Of a stretch of 64,000 bases of DNA, positions 24,999-35,205 are shown piece after piece. Origin of the DNA: Stakelama marina (GTDB lineage Bacteria; Pseudomonadota; Alphaproteobacteria; Sphingomonadales; Sphingomonadaceae); the NCBI RefSeq assembly GCF_018122655.1, contig NZ_JAGRQC010000004.1, positions 124,001 to 188,000 of the forward strand, given 5' to 3'. Position 1 is the stretch's first letter, and every line of letters begins with the position of its first letter. The position numbers and the translations under genes are program-made. The notes under the pieces were generated by a model that had not been told where the DNA came from, did no database searches, and saw only the letters and a list, made by a program, of their open reading frames with translations.

Positions 24999-25952
24999 AT
25001 GCATCACGCCGACTCCAATCCGCTCGCCCATGACCACAACTTCCTGAGCGCCTCGCACGACGCGCATGAGCGGCGCACGCGTTATGTCGTTGCCTTGACC
25101 GCCGCGATGATGGTGGTCGAAATCGTCGCTGGCCTGTGGACCGGATCGATGGCGCTTCTCGCCGATGGTATCCACATGGCGACCCATGCAGGTGCCTTGG
25201 GCGTCGCGGCCTTCGCCTACTGGTTTGCCAGGCGCCATGCGAACAACCCGCGTTTCACATTCGGTACCGGCAAGGTGGGCGACCTCGCCGGCTTCGCGAG
25301 CGCGCTTGTCCTCGCCATCTTCGCAATCGGGATCGCGGTTGAATCGGCTCAAAGGTTCGTCAGTCCGCTCACGATTGCCTATACCGAGGCGATCTGGATC
25401 GCCCTGCTCGGCCTCGTGGTGAACCTCGCGAGTGCCTGGCTGCTTGGTGCCGATCATCACCATGGGCATGATCACGACCATCATCATCACCACGACCATG
25501 CGCATGCCGACAACAATCTACGCTCCGCCTATTTCCACGTGCTTGCCGATGCCCTGACCTCGGTCCTGGCTATCGTGGCCCTTCTCGCCGGCATGTACCT
25601 CGGCTGGGCATGGATGGACGCGGCAATGGGGCTGGTGGGTGCATTCGTGATAGGGCGCTGGTCATGGTCACTGCTGCGCGATACCGCTGCCGTGCTTGTC
25701 GACGCTGAAGCGGCTTCTGATCGGTACACAGAAGTGCGCGAGGCGCTCGAGGACCGGGACGCCGCGATCGGCGATCTGCACATCTGGCGGATCGGTCCCG
25801 GCAAGTATGCAGTCATCGCCTCGCTCATCGCCGATGATCCGCTAGCGCCCGACCATTATGCCAGCCGACTTTCAGAGCATGCAGAATATGTGCACGTCAC
25901 GATCGAAGTTCATCGCTGCGAGCACGCTCATCCGCATTTGCAGGTTGCTTGA
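24999..25952 (+). CDS. dmeF: DmeF-type cation diffusion facilitator (Co/Ni/Cd efflux)
   Basis: The 317-residue inner-membrane protein exports divalent cations in exchange for protons. It matches the DmeF branch of cation diffusion facilitators: LADGIHMATHAGALGVAAFAYWFARRH with the metal-site Asp and His of helix II, a His-rich cytosolic loop (DHHHGHDHDHHHHHDHAHADNN) and a second HVLADALTS site in helix V. Six membrane helices and a C-terminal ferredoxin-like domain are present. A strong AAGGAGGG box lies about 36 bases upstream of the ATG rather than next to it; a 21-codon frame starting at TTG 24968 would use that box (see findings). Confidence 0.9.
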   Translation: MHHADSNPLAHDHNFLSASHDAHERRTRYVVALTAAMMVVEIVAGLWTGSMALLADGIHMATHAGALGVAAFAYWFARRHANNPRFTFGTGKVGDLAGFASALVLAIFAIGIAVESAQRFVSPLTIAYTEAIWIALLGLVVNLASAWLLGADHHHGHDHDHHHHHDHAHADNNLRSAYFHVLADALTSVLAIVALLAGMYLGWAWMDAAMGLVGAFVIGRWSWSLLRDTAAVLVDAEAASDRYTEVREALEDRDAAIGDLHIWRIGPGKYAVIASLIADDPLAPDHYASRLSEHAEYVHVTIEVHRCEHAHPHLQVA

Positions 25953-26071
25953 CCGCCCATAGCGACACAACTGGCTCAAAGAGCCTCGAATGCCGACGGC
26001 CCGACGTTCCTATTACATGAGTTGCCGACCACTATCCAAATATTGAGATAAGCGGCGTTGCCGGATGTTGC

Positions 26072-26458
26072 TTACTTGGCCAATGCCTCGATAATCCTGC
26101 AATCGCTGATCCTCTCCCGATCGCAACTTGCGATCATTCGGGCCAACTCAGTGCGCATATCTTCTAGAGCTTCCAGTTTGCTTTCGACCTTACCTAGCTG
26201 GGATCGCGCGATAGCATCGACTTTTGCGCAGGGGCGATCGGCATCTTCCGAAAGATCGAGGAGTTCTCGGATATCCGCCATAGAAAAACCGAGCTCTCGC
26301 GCCCGGCGGATAAATGTCAATTTCGTCGCTTCGGCTGGTCCGTAATCGCGATAGTTGGATCCGGTTCGGGGTGGGGGGCTTAGAATGCCTTCGCGCTCGT
26401 AGAAGCGGATCGTCTCCGCCTTGACGCCCGTTTTGCGCGCCACTTCACCAATTCTCAT
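26072..26458 (-). CDS. MerR-family metal-responsive regulator (CadR/PbrR-like)
   Basis: The 128-residue protein has the MerR winged helix-turn-helix at the N-terminus (MRIGEVARKTGVKAETIRFYEREGIL) and a dimerising helix. Metal-site cysteines stand at 77, 112 and 120, matching the CadR/PbrR/ZntR layout, so Cd, Pb or Zn is the probable inducer. It is divergent from the small CDF-like gene at 26534, and a matching operator with long promoter spacer lies between them (26477-26508). Confidence 0.88.
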   Translation of the reverse strand: MRIGEVARKTGVKAETIRFYEREGILSPPPRTGSNYRDYGPAEATKLTFIRRARELGFSMADIRELLDLSEDADRPCAKVDAIARSQLGKVESKLEALEDMRTELARMIASCDRERISDCRIIEALAK

Positions 26459-26476
26459 ATCGTCAATCCCAATCGC

Positions 26477-26508
26477 TTGACCTTGTAGTGGCTACAAGGT
26501 GCATAGGC
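26477..26508 (+). promoter_or_regulatory. MerR-type promoter/operator with extended spacer
   Basis: TTGACC at 26477-26482 serves as -35 element. A 9-bp inverted repeat (ACCTTGTAG at 26480-26488 and CTACAAGGT at 26492-26500) occupies the spacer, and an ATAGGC-like -10 region follows about 19-20 bases after the -35. This over-long spacer with a centred dyad is the hallmark of MerR-family activation sites. It points toward the gene at 26534. Confidence 0.85.
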
Positions 26509-26533
26509 TCTCTCGAAACCAGGAGTCGAGCGG

Positions 26534-27151
26534 ATGGCGAAGAATTGCTGCGATGCTGCCGATGTCGGCGACGCCCATAATGATCCCAGATGGCGCCGGG
26601 TCCTGTGGGTGGCCCTCGCTCTCAACGCCATTATGTTCGCTATCGAAATCGTGGCCGGAATAGCCGCAGATTCGCGCGCGCTGCAGGCCGATGCACTCGA
26701 TTTTCTTGGCGATTCAGCCAATTACGCCATCAGCCTCGGAGTTGCCGGAATGGCGATTGCATGGCGCGCACGCGCGGCGCTCGCGAAAGCCGCCACTATG
26801 CTAGGCTTTGGCCTCTGGGTCCTTGGTTCGGCTATCTGGGGTTTTTTTGTGGGCGCCTCACCCGATGCCGGCACGATGGGAATAGTCGGTTTTCTTGCGC
26901 TCGCAGTCAACCTCGCGGTCGCGGCAATGCTCTTTCGGTATCGAACCGGGGATGCAAACATGCGCTCGGTGTGGATCTGTTCGCGCAACGACGCGATCGG
27001 AAACTTAGCAGTACTCGCGGCCGCGGTCGGTGTTTTCGGGACGGGCGCGGCATGGCCTGATCTGGCTGTCGCCTCACTGATGGCAGGGCTGGCCGTCTGG
27101 GGCGCCGCCGAAGTTTTTGCGCAGGCGCGCGGGGAGATCAGATCCGCGTGA
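26534..27151 (+). CDS. CDF-like cation transporter
   Basis: The 205-residue protein has about six membrane helices and the CDF-like metal sites QADALDFLGDSANYAISL (helix II) and WICSRNDAIGNLAVL (helix V). It is shorter than classical CDF pumps (about 300 residues) and lacks the C-terminal cytosolic domain. The N-terminus contains a CCDAADVGDAHND segment with two adjacent cysteines and a histidine that could bind metal. It is probably the target of the divergent MerR regulator and exports Zn, Cd or Pb. Confidence 0.82.
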   Translation: MAKNCCDAADVGDAHNDPRWRRVLWVALALNAIMFAIEIVAGIAADSRALQADALDFLGDSANYAISLGVAGMAIAWRARAALAKAATMLGFGLWVLGSAIWGFFVGASPDAGTMGIVGFLALAVNLAVAAMLFRYRTGDANMRSVWICSRNDAIGNLAVLAAAVGVFGTGAAWPDLAVASLMAGLAVWGAAEVFAQARGEIRSA

Positions 27152-27195
27152 GGTCGACCTTTGTCCTGATAATCATTGATCCAGAGGGCCTGTCG

Positions 27196-27675
27196 CTATC
27201 GCGCGGGTCCGGTTCCCATTCGCCGCGCAAGCCACAAAGTCGCTGAAGGAACTACAATCCACATCAGCATGGGGACTAGGCCAATGTCGGTCCCCGGCAG
27301 CACAGGCATGCTCTCGCTATACGTCCATCCCCAATCGGCTCCGACCGCCAGGACTTCGACGATAGCCGTTATCACGAGGCCAGTCGCAAGATAGGCGGCG
27401 AAGCGCCAAGCCTCGAACCGGGTCAACCACGGACATTGTCGATTGCCGATCGAGGCGACCAGATAAGCCCCAACCATGATACCGGCATCGCCGAGCGACG
27501 CCAAGCCGCAACGACGGGCGGCCTCGGCGGGCGACAGACCGGCTGACTGGTAGAAGGGAAGCTGGAGCATTTCCCAGGCGAAAGCGATGAGAATTCCGAA
27601 TATCGCGATCCAGAGCGCTGGATGAGCACCGCGCCATTCGCGCGATTTCTCAGAGATTTGGTTTTGATCCTGCAT
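27196..27675 (-). CDS. Hypothetical membrane protein
   Basis: This 159-residue protein has about four membrane helices (near residues 19-40, 60-80, 92-115 and 130-150), with FAWEMLQLPFYQ, a CGLASLGDAGIMVGAYL helix and a GADWGWTY segment. No family is recognised. It lies 44 bases downstream of the copper ATPase gene on the same strand, so it is likely co-transcribed with the copper genes. The role is unknown. Confidence 0.65.
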   Translation of the reverse strand: MQDQNQISEKSREWRGAHPALWIAIFGILIAFAWEMLQLPFYQSAGLSPAEAARRCGLASLGDAGIMVGAYLVASIGNRQCPWLTRFEAWRFAAYLATGLVITAIVEVLAVGADWGWTYSESMPVLPGTDIGLVPMLMWIVVPSATLWLARRMGTGPAR

Positions 27676-27719
27676 CGTCTAATCCGTCACTCTTGCCATC
27701 TCCGTCCCGTGCCCATCGC

Positions 27720-30059
27720 TCAAGTATCGAATTTGGGAAGAGCGAGGCCGCGCAGCCGGAGGGCGTTGCCGATGACCGAAACCGAAGAAAGGCTCATCGC
27801 CGCGGCCGCGATCATCGGGTTCAAGAGCAACCCGGTCCACGGATAGAGAACACCTGCGGCGACCGGTATGCCGAGCGCGTTATAGGCAAAGGCAAAGAAC
27901 AGGTTCTGCCTGATGTTGCGCATAGTCGCCCGAGACAAGACGAGCGCCTGAACAACGCCGATGAGGTCGCCGCGCACCAATGTCACGCCCGCGCTTTCGA
28001 TCGCGACATCGGTACCCGTTCCCATCGCGATCCCGACATGCGAAGCGGCGAGCGCGGGTGCGTCGTTTATGCCGTCGCCGGCCATAGCGACCCGGCGACC
28101 CTCGCTCTTCAACTGCTCGATCTTGCGATGTTTGTCCTCGGGCGAGACGTTCGCTTCGACTTCGTCGATACCGACCTGGCTTGCTACCGCACGCGCGGTG
28201 GCTTCGCTGTCACCGGTAAGCATCACGATTTTGATGCCGCGCTCATGCAGCGCGGCAATAGCGGAGCGGCTGGTTTCCTTGATCGGATCGGCGACAGCGA
28301 TAAGGCCTGCCGGTGCCCCGTCCACGGCCACGAACATCACCGTCTGTCCGAGGCTTCGCCCCTCATTGGCCGAGGACCGCCAGCTTTCTTCGAGCGCCCC
28401 TATGCGCTCCATCATCTTTTCATTCCCGATCGCGACCCGGCGCTTGTCGACATTTGCCTGGATACCTTCTCCGGTCACGGACTCGATATCGGAAGCGTCG
28501 AGAATTGCAGCGCCCCTGCTTTGAGCCCCTTCGACTATCGCGTGGGCGAGCGGATGCTCGCTTCCTCTCTCAACAGCAGCGACAAGGCTCAGCAACTCCT
28601 GTTCGTCAAAGCCAGGCCGCGGTTTTACGTCGACAAGATCGGGCTTGCCCCGGGTCAGCGTTCCGGTCTTGTCGACGACCAGCGTATCGATCTTTTCCAG
28701 CGTTTCGAGCGCTTCGGCGTTCTTGATCAGGATGCCGTGCTGGGCTCCCTTGCCGGTGCCGGTCATGATCGACATCGGCGTCGCCAGTCCGAGCGCGCAG
28801 GGACAGGCGATGATCAGAACGGCGACCGCGTTGACGAGCGCGTAGGCAAGAGCTGGAGCCGGTCCCCAGATAGCCCAGACGAAAAAACTTACGATAGCGA
28901 CAAGGACGACGATGGGCACGAACCATCCGGTGACCTGGTCGGCGAGCCGCTGGATCGGTGCCCGGCTGCGCTGTGCCTCCGCCACCATCTGCACGATCTT
29001 CGAGAGCATAGTGTCCGCGCCGACCTGCGTCGCGCGCATGGTGAAGCTGCCGGTCTGGTTGACAGTGCCTCCGATCACGGGATCGCCCGCGCTTTTCTTG
29101 ACGGGAATGGGCTCGCCACTGATCATGGACTCGTCGATGGCGCTGCTTCCATCTTCGAGCGTGCCATCGACGGGGACCTTGTCGCCCGGACGCACGCGCA
29201 GCAGGTCCCCAGACGCCAATTCATCGAGCGGTACTTCGCGCTCGTCTCCGCGACCGAAAATCTTCATCGCGGTCGGGGGTGCGAGTTCGAGAAGCGCTCG
29301 CAAGGCGCTCGATGTCGAACCGCGCGCCTTGAGTTCCAGGACCTGCCCGAGCAGCACGAGGGTCGTGATAACCGCTGCGGCCTCGTAGTAGACGCCGACC
29401 CGGCCCGCATGATCGCGGAAAGCCTCGGGGAAAATGTCCGGGGCGAGGGTGGCCAAAAGGCTGAACAGATAAGCGATGGCAACGCCGAAGCCGATCAGGG
29501 TGAACATGTTGAGGTTCATGGTCCGGACCGATTGCAGCGCTCGGGTGAAGAAGGGCCAGCCGCCCCAAAGCACCACCGGAGTGGCCAGCAGGAGCTGCAA
29601 CCACTGCGCGAAAGCGGGTTCGATGACCTGATCGAACGGTCGCGACGGGATCATGTCGCCCATCGCGTAGGCGAAAAGAGGCAGGGTGAAGAGCGCGCTC
29701 CACCAGAACCTTCGCCGCATGTCGACGAGTTCGGGATCGGGGCCCTCGTTCAAGGTGACCGTTTCAGGTTCGAGGGCCATCCCGCATATCGGGCAAGAGC
29801 CCGGCCCCGGCTGCCGGATCTCCGGATGCATCGGACAGGTGTATATCGTACCTTCCGGGACATCCTCGACAGCATCGAGGTGCGCCTTCGAAAGATACAT
29901 CTCCGGATCCGCGCGGAACTTGTCGAGGCAGCGCGAGGAGCAGAAGTAATGGTCGCCACTCTCGTGTCGATCGACGAAGCGGGCGCCGTCCATCTTCACG
30001 CTCATTCCGCAAACGGGGTCGGTCGCCGTGCCCTCGATCGTATTGTGCCCGTCGCTCAT
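27720..30059 (-). CDS. copA: P1B-type copper-exporting ATPase with YHS and heavy-metal-binding domains
   Basis: The 779-residue protein pumps Cu(I) out of the cytosol using ATP. N-terminal domains in order are a YHS-type cysteine domain (residues 13-55; [10 protein letters not shown] and [11 protein letters not shown]) and a heavy-metal-binding domain (YTCPMHPE...[11 protein letters not shown], 73-99). The core has the ion site [10 protein letters not shown], the phosphorylation site DKTGTLT, a [12 protein letters not shown] hinge and [11 protein letters not shown]. The two N-terminal metal domains are typical of CopA/SilP-like pumps on mobile elements. A GGGGAGAA box precedes the ATG. It follows the oxidase gene by 13 bases. 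Confidence 0.93.
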   Translation of the reverse strand: MSDGHNTIEGTATDPVCGMSVKMDGARFVDRHESGDHYFCSSRCLDKFRADPEMYLSKAHLDAVEDVPEGTIYTCPMHPEIRQPGPGSCPICGMALEPETVTLNEGPDPELVDMRRRFWWSALFTLPLFAYAMGDMIPSRPFDQVIEPAFAQWLQLLLATPVVLWGGWPFFTRALQSVRTMNLNMFTLIGFGVAIAYLFSLLATLAPDIFPEAFRDHAGRVGVYYEAAAVITTLVLLGQVLELKARGSTSSALRALLELAPPTAMKIFGRGDEREVPLDELASGDLLRVRPGDKVPVDGTLEDGSSAIDESMISGEPIPVKKSAGDPVIGGTVNQTGSFTMRATQVGADTMLSKIVQMVAEAQRSRAPIQRLADQVTGWFVPIVVLVAIVSFFVWAIWGPAPALAYALVNAVAVLIIACPCALGLATPMSIMTGTGKGAQHGILIKNAEALETLEKIDTLVVDKTGTLTRGKPDLVDVKPRPGFDEQELLSLVAAVERGSEHPLAHAIVEGAQSRGAAILDASDIESVTGEGIQANVDKRRVAIGNEKMMERIGALEESWRSSANEGRSLGQTVMFVAVDGAPAGLIAVADPIKETSRSAIAALHERGIKIVMLTGDSEATARAVASQVGIDEVEANVSPEDKHRKIEQLKSEGRRVAMAGDGINDAPALAASHVGIAMGTGTDVAIESAGVTLVRGDLIGVVQALVLSRATMRNIRQNLFFAFAYNALGIPVAAGVLYPWTGLLLNPMIAAAAMSLSSVSVIGNALRLRGLALPKFDT

Positions 30060-30072
30060 CTGTCGTTCTCCC

Positions 30073-31614
30073 CTAATTGGCCGTGACCACGAACTGCCCC
30101 ATCATGCCTGCGTCCTCGTGCTCGAGGATATGACAATGATACATGTAGGGATTGTCGGGATCGGTATTCTCTTCAAACCGCAACAGCAGCCTGACCTGTT
30201 CACGCGGGTTGACGATAACGGTGTCCTTGAAGCCCGCCTCTTCCGCCCGCGGAGGCCGACCGTCCCGGTCGAGCAAGCGGAACTGCACGTTATGAATATG
30301 AAAGGGATGGGCCATCATCGATGCGTTGGCGATTTCCCATATTTCCCACCGACCCACCGGTACGTGCTGATTGATGACATCCATGTTCATGGTCTCGCCG
30401 TTGATCGACATGCCCCGACCCATCATGCCCATATCGAGTACGAAACGGCGGCTGCGAACGGCGAGCGAGGGGTCTGGCGCGGCTAGCGCGGCCAGGGTGG
30501 GCGGGAGCATCACTGGAGTCGACGCGCCTGAGGGGCGCATATCGAGGATCGAAAAGGTGCGCCCCTGCCTCTCGCGATCGGCCCGGTTTCCCATCATTCC
30601 GCCGCCCATCATACCCCCGCCTTGCCCGCCCATCATGCCCATGGCGTTAGCAGGGCTGCTGGCAATCAGCCGGAGCGGGCGCCCTTCGGAAAGATCGACG
30701 ATCACTTGTGCGCGTTCGCCTGGGGCAAGGGTAAGACTGCGAACCTCGCTTGGCGCGGCAAGCAGGCCGCCATCGCTTGCGATGAGTTGCATCGGACGAT
30801 CACCTTCGAGCGAGAAGGTGTAGAACCGCGCATTCGATCCATTGAGAAGCCGCAGGCGCAGCGGACCGGCGGCGGCCTCGAAAACGGCATTGGCCGTTCC
30901 GTTCACATAGATGCGCTCACCCATCACCCCCATCATCCGCGAGTGCATATCGAGCGGGTAAACAAGGCGGCCCGCGCCGTCGATCACGCGATCCTGCACG
31001 ACGAGCGGTATGTCATCTACACCGTACCGGCTCGGCAGATCGAGGCGATCGTCTTCCTCGTCGCGCACGTAGATCGGGGCTGCAAGTCCGGCATAGACCT
31101 GCGGTCCGGCCCGGCGATGCAGATGCGAATGATACCAGTATAGCGAAGCGCGCTGGCGTATTTCGAAGGACGGGCTCCAGCGCTCACCGGGCCGTATGAG
31201 CTGGTGCGGCCCGCCATCCGCTGTGGCGGGAAGTTCGAAACCATGCCAGTGGACGGTCGCATCTTCGGCAAGCTTGTTGTCGATGTGAAAGCGAACCTGT
31301 TCGCCGCTGCGCATTTCGAGGGTCGGCCCGAGATAGGATGCGTCGATACCGATCGTCGGAGACGGAGTGCCGGGCACGAATTCTTTCTCGCCGGGTGTCA
31401 GGGACAGGCGAAAGACACGCTCGCCCCGTTCGATCGTTCCTGCCTGTAGCCGAGGTATGGCAAGAGGATTGCTTTCGCCTCCCTGATCGAGCGACATCCT
31501 GCTTTGCGTACCGCAACCCAGCAGCGGCAGCGCCGCGAAACCCGTCGCCGCGAGGCCGGCGCTCTTGATGAAGTCGCGGCGATTCTGAAAGTTGGGGCTG
31601 TCGATACCGGGCAT
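30073..31614 (-). CDS. CueO-like multicopper oxidase (periplasmic)
   Basis: The 513-residue protein oxidises Cu(I) to the less toxic Cu(II) in the periplasm. It begins with a twin-arginine type signal ([15 protein letters not shown]) followed by a cysteine (LLGCG), so it may be a Tat-exported lipoprotein. Copper-site blocks are [28 protein letters not shown] and [15 protein letters not shown] methionine-rich insertion ([17 protein letters not shown]) supports CueO-like cuprous oxidase activity. The ATG at 31614 was chosen because the Tat signal starts there. It follows the small CusF gene in the cus operon. Confidence 0.9.
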   Translation of the reverse strand: MPGIDSPNFQNRRDFIKSAGLAATGFAALPLLGCGTQSRMSLDQGGESNPLAIPRLQAGTIERGERVFRLSLTPGEKEFVPGTPSPTIGIDASYLGPTLEMRSGEQVRFHIDNKLAEDATVHWHGFELPATADGGPHQLIRPGERWSPSFEIRQRASLYWYHSHLHRRAGPQVYAGLAAPIYVRDEEDDRLDLPSRYGVDDIPLVVQDRVIDGAGRLVYPLDMHSRMMGVMGERIYVNGTANAVFEAAAGPLRLRLLNGSNARFYTFSLEGDRPMQLIASDGGLLAAPSEVRSLTLAPGERAQVIVDLSEGRPLRLIASSPANAMGMMGGQGGGMMGGGMMGNRADRERQGRTFSILDMRPSGASTPVMLPPTLAALAAPDPSLAVRSRRFVLDMGMMGRGMSINGETMNMDVINQHVPVGRWEIWEIANASMMAHPFHIHNVQFRLLDRDGRPPRAEEAGFKDTVIVNPREQVRLLLRFEENTDPDNPYMYHCHILEHEDAGMMGQFVVTAN

Positions 31615-31672
31615 ATTCACCTGTTTTTGCGTGGGAGGCACCGGCGCAACCGAGCGCCTCCCACCCATCATG

Positions 31673-32059
31673 CTATCGCGGCGTTACCGAGGTAACGACG
31701 CTGCCTTCGGTTCCAGTACGAAATTCAAAGGCTATTCCCTCACCGACAATGACCTGTTCGAGGATTTGTTCGTCGGCTTCGAAGGCCATGGTCATCGCCG
31801 GCCATCCGATACTTTCGACCGGACCATGCTCGATGGTCACGGTGCCCGCCTCGGGATCGATGGCTGTTACCGTTCCCTCCGCGCTGGCGCTCTGCTCGCC
31901 GCCGGTCTCCTCCGCCATCGGCATTTCGCCTGACATGGGCATACTGTCCGAGTTCGCCATCTCGTCAGACATCGGGGTCCCGGTGCTGTCGTCTGCAGCG
32001 TCGCAAGCTGCAAGCGCCAGCGGTGCCGCGAGCAGGATTATGTAGGTTAGGGTACGCAT
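31673..32059 (-). CDS. cusF: CusF-type periplasmic copper-binding lipoprotein
   Basis: The 128-residue protein has a lipoprotein signal (LALAAC), a Met/acidic linker ([15 protein letters not shown]) and a C-terminal CusF domain with the WPAMTM copper-binding motif and a [16 protein letters not shown] strand set. CusF hands periplasmic Cu(I) to the CusCBA pump. The ATG overlaps the end of cusA by 13 bases and has an AAGGAGAAG box, so the genes are coupled. A second CusF domain is fused to CusB in the same operon. Confidence 0.88.
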   Translation of the reverse strand: MRTLTYIILLAAPLALAACDAADDSTGTPMSDEMANSDSMPMSGEMPMAEETGGEQSASAEGTVTAIDPEAGTVTIEHGPVESIGWPAMTMAFEADEQILEQVIVGEGIAFEFRTGTEGSVVTSVTPR

Positions 32060-35000
32060 TCTTCTTCTCCTTGAGAATTGGCCGGTTTTTCCGGACGGGG
32101 GCGCCGCAACAACAGATAAGCGGCGGGAAGCAGGAACATGGACAGGAGCGGGGCGGTGATCATGCCGCCGACCATCGGCGCGGCGATGCGGCTCATGACT
32201 TCCGAGCCCGCGCCCGTGCCGATCAGGATCGGAAAGAGACCGGCAAGGATGACTGCGACGGTCATCGCCTTGGGCCGCACGCGCAGGAGCGCGCCTTCCC
32301 GGATGGCCTCGTCTACTTCTTCGGCGCCCAGGTCAGCTTGTCGCCGTTCCAGTGCGGCTTTCAGGTAGATCAGCATCACGACGCCGAATTCGGCGGAGAC
32401 GCCGGCAAGCGCGATGAAGCCGACCGCAGTCGCCACCGACTGGTTGTAGCCCATCAGATAGAGCAACCAGTATCCGCCCGTCAGCGCGAAGGGCAGCGTG
32501 CCCATGATCAGCAAGGCTTCGTCCCAGCGCCGGAAAATGAGATAGAGCAGCAGGAAGATGATCGCGAGCGTCGCGGGAACCACGATCTTCAGTCGCTCAT
32601 AGGCGCGCGTCAGATATTCGAACTGCCCCGCATAGGACAGGCTGACGCCGGCAGGAAGATCGACACCCGCGGCGACGACCTCCTGCAGATCGGCGACCAC
32701 CGAAGTAAGATCGCGGCCCCGGACGTCGACGTAGATGTAGCTGGTCAGTCGGCCCTGTTCGCTCTTGAGCATGGGCGGACCGTCGCTGACGGCGATACGG
32801 GCGACAGTGCCAAGCGTGATCTGTTGGCCGGACGGCGTCAGAACCGGCAAGGCCCTGAGTTCATCGACGCTGTCCCTGATTTCGCGGGGATAGCGCACAT
32901 TGATCGGATAGCGCGCCAGCCCCTCGACGGTCCGTGCGACATTGGCGCCGCCTATTGCACCAGAGACGATCTGCTGGATGTCGGCAATGTTGAGCCCGTA
33001 TCGCGCGGCAGCCATCCGGTCGATATCGACATCGACATAGCGACCGCCCGACAGCCGCTCGGCCAGCGCGGAACCCACGCCAGGCACGGTCTTGGCGATA
33101 CGCTCCACATCGAGTGCAACGCGTTCGAGTTGATCGAGATCGTCGCCTGAAACCTTCACCCCGATCGGGCTCTTGATCCCGGTCGCGAGCATGTCGATCC
33201 GGTTGCGGATCGGGGGCACCCAGACATTGGCGAGGCCCGGCACCTGGACGACCCGGTCGAGTTCCTCGACCAGCAGCTCGGGCGTCATTCCCTCGCGCCA
33301 CTCCTCGCGCGGCTTGAAGCGGATCGTCGTCTCGAACATTGTCAGGGGAGCCGGATCCGTGGCTGTATCGGCGCGCCCCGCTTTGCCGAACACCGTTTCC
33401 ACTTCCGGAACCGACTTGATCAGCCTGTCGGTGCGTTGCAGCAGCGCCGAAGCCTCGCCGGGGGAAAGCCCGGGCAATGCACTCGGCATATAAAGCAAAT
33501 CGCCTTCATCGAGCGGCGGGAGGAACTCGCCGCCAAGCCGGGTGAAGGGGATCGCGGTGGTTAGGAAGATCACCGCCGCGATCGCCAGCGTCGCTTTGGG
33601 GCGCCGCATGACCCAATCGAGTCCCGGGCGGTAGATTTTCGTCAGCCAGCGGTTGAGAAAATTGGAATCCTCCGAAGGGATCTTCCCACGGATCAGCCAA
33701 CCCATCATTACCGGCACCAGCGTTACCGAGAGAATGGCTGCGGCAGCCATCGCATAGGTCTTGGTGAAAGCGAGCGGTGCAAACAACCGCCCTTCCTGCG
33801 CCTGCAGGGTGAAGACCGGCAGGAATGACAGCGTGATGATCAGCAGGCTGAAGAATAGCGCCGGTCCCACTTCCTTCGATGCATCGGCGATGATCCGCCA
33901 GCGTTCCTTCACCGCGAGCACGGAATCGGGATTCTCGTGTTCCCATCGCTCGAGATGCTTGTGCGCGTTCTCGATCATCACGACGGCAGCATCGACCATC
34001 GCACCGACCGCGATCGCGATTCCACCCAGCGACATGATATTGGCATTAACGCCCTGCAAGCGCATCACGATGAAGGCCGCGAGCACGCCCAAAGGCAGGG
34101 TGATGATGGCGACTAGTGCCGAACGCGCGTGCCAGAGGAACAGCGCGCATACGAGCGCCACGACGATAAACTCTTCGATGAGCTTCGTGGTGAGGTTCTC
34201 TATAGACGCATCGATGAGCTGAGAGCGATCATAGGCCGTGACGATCTCGACGCCTTCGGGAAGGCTTGCCTGCAATTCGTCGAGTTTCTGTTCGACGGCC
34301 TGTATGGCGCTTCTTGCATCCGCACCCTGACGCAGGACGATGATGCCGCCGGCAACCTCGCCTTCGCCATTGAGCTCGGCGATGCCTCGGCGCAGTTCGG
34401 GTCCGACCTCGATCGTCGCTACGTCGCCCAGCGTGACCGGAACGCCGCCGCTCACCGCGCGCAGCGGGATCGCCCTGAAATCGTCGAGGTCGCCGAGATA
34501 ACCCGAGGCACGCACCATATATTCGGCTTCGCCCATCTCGACGATCGAGCCGCCCGCTTCCTGGTTGGCGGACTGGATTGCGCTCACGATCTCGGCGTGG
34601 GTCACCCCCAGCGATGCCATCCGGTAAGGCTCGAGCACGACCTGGTATTGCTTGACCATTCCGCCGACGCTGGCGACCTCGGCAATGCCGGGAATCGTCT
34701 TGAGCTCATAGCGCAGGAACCAGTCCTGCAGGCTGCGCAGTCCGGCAAGGTCGTGCCCGCCGGTCCGGTCGACGAGCGCATATTCGTAGATCCACCCCAC
34801 CCCGGTTGCATCGGGTCCCAGCGTGCTCGTCACGCCATCGGGTAGGCGGTTCTGCACCTGGTTGAGATATTCGAGCACGCGCGATCGCGCCCAGTAGAGG
34901 TCGGTACCGTCCTCGAAGATGATATAGACATAGCTGTCACCGAACATCGAATAGCCGCGGACGGTTTTCGCCCCCGGCACCGAGAGCATGGTCGTTGCCA

Positions 35001-35205
35001 GGGGATAGGTGACCTGGTCCTCGACGATCCGGGGGGCCTGCCCCGGATAGTTCGACCGGACCACGACCTGCACATCGGAGAGATCGGGCAACGCGTCGAC
35101 CGGCGTCGTGCGTACCGCCCAGAAACCGGCCAGCGTTACCGCGACGGCGGCGAGAACGATAAACAGGCGGTTGGCGATCGAGGCATCGATTATCCGAGCA
35201 ATCAT
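32047..35205 (-). CDS. cusA: CusA/CzcA-type heavy-metal RND efflux pump
   Basis: The 1,052-residue inner-membrane RND pump moves metal ions from periplasm or cytosol to CusB and CusC for export. Typical motifs are [15 protein letters not shown] [13 protein letters not shown], the [13 protein letters not shown] loop, [28 protein letters not shown] (helix IV) and a long C-terminal membrane bundle. The [20 protein letters not shown] segment and the partner genes fit the Cu/Ag (Cus) rather than Co/Zn/Cd (Czc) branch. The ATG at 35205 overlaps the cusB stop as ATGA. Confidence 0.92.
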   Translation of the reverse strand: MIARIIDASIANRLFIVLAAVAVTLAGFWAVRTTPVDALPDLSDVQVVVRSNYPGQAPRIVEDQVTYPLATTMLSVPGAKTVRGYSMFGDSYVYIIFEDGTDLYWARSRVLEYLNQVQNRLPDGVTSTLGPDATGVGWIYEYALVDRTGGHDLAGLRSLQDWFLRYELKTIPGIAEVASVGGMVKQYQVVLEPYRMASLGVTHAEIVSAIQSANQEAGGSIVEMGEAEYMVRASGYLGDLDDFRAIPLRAVSGGVPVTLGDVATIEVGPELRRGIAELNGEGEVAGGIIVLRQGADARSAIQAVEQKLDELQASLPEGVEIVTAYDRSQLIDASIENLTTKLIEEFIVVALVCALFLWHARSALVAIITLPLGVLAAFIVMRLQGVNANIMSLGGIAIAVGAMVDAAVVMIENAHKHLERWEHENPDSVLAVKERWRIIADASKEVGPALFFSLLIITLSFLPVFTLQAQEGRLFAPLAFTKTYAMAAAAILSVTLVPVMMGWLIRGKIPSEDSNFLNRWLTKIYRPGLDWVMRRPKATLAIAAVIFLTTAIPFTRLGGEFLPPLDEGDLLYMPSALPGLSPGEASALLQRTDRLIKSVPEVETVFGKAGRADTATDPAPLTMFETTIRFKPREEWREGMTPELLVEELDRVVQVPGLANVWVPPIRNRIDMLATGIKSPIGVKVSGDDLDQLERVALDVERIAKTVPGVGSALAERLSGGRYVDVDIDRMAAARYGLNIADIQQIVSGAIGGANVARTVEGLARYPINVRYPREIRDSVDELRALPVLTPSGQQITLGTVARIAVSDGPPMLKSEQGRLTSYIYVDVRGRDLTSVVADLQEVVAAGVDLPAGVSLSYAGQFEYLTRAYERLKIVVPATLAIIFLLLYLIFRRWDEALLIMGTLPFALTGGYWLLYLMGYNQSVATAVGFIALAGVSAEFGVVMLIYLKAALERRQADLGAEEVDEAIREGALLRVRPKAMTVAVILAGLFPILIGTGAGSEVMSRIAAPMVGGMITAPLLSMFLLPAAYLLLRRPRPEKPANSQGEEECVP

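Noticed and set aside
27693..30086. Plus-strand frame of 797 codons
   Set aside because: Antisense to the copper ATPase, whose CPC and DKTG motifs are certain.
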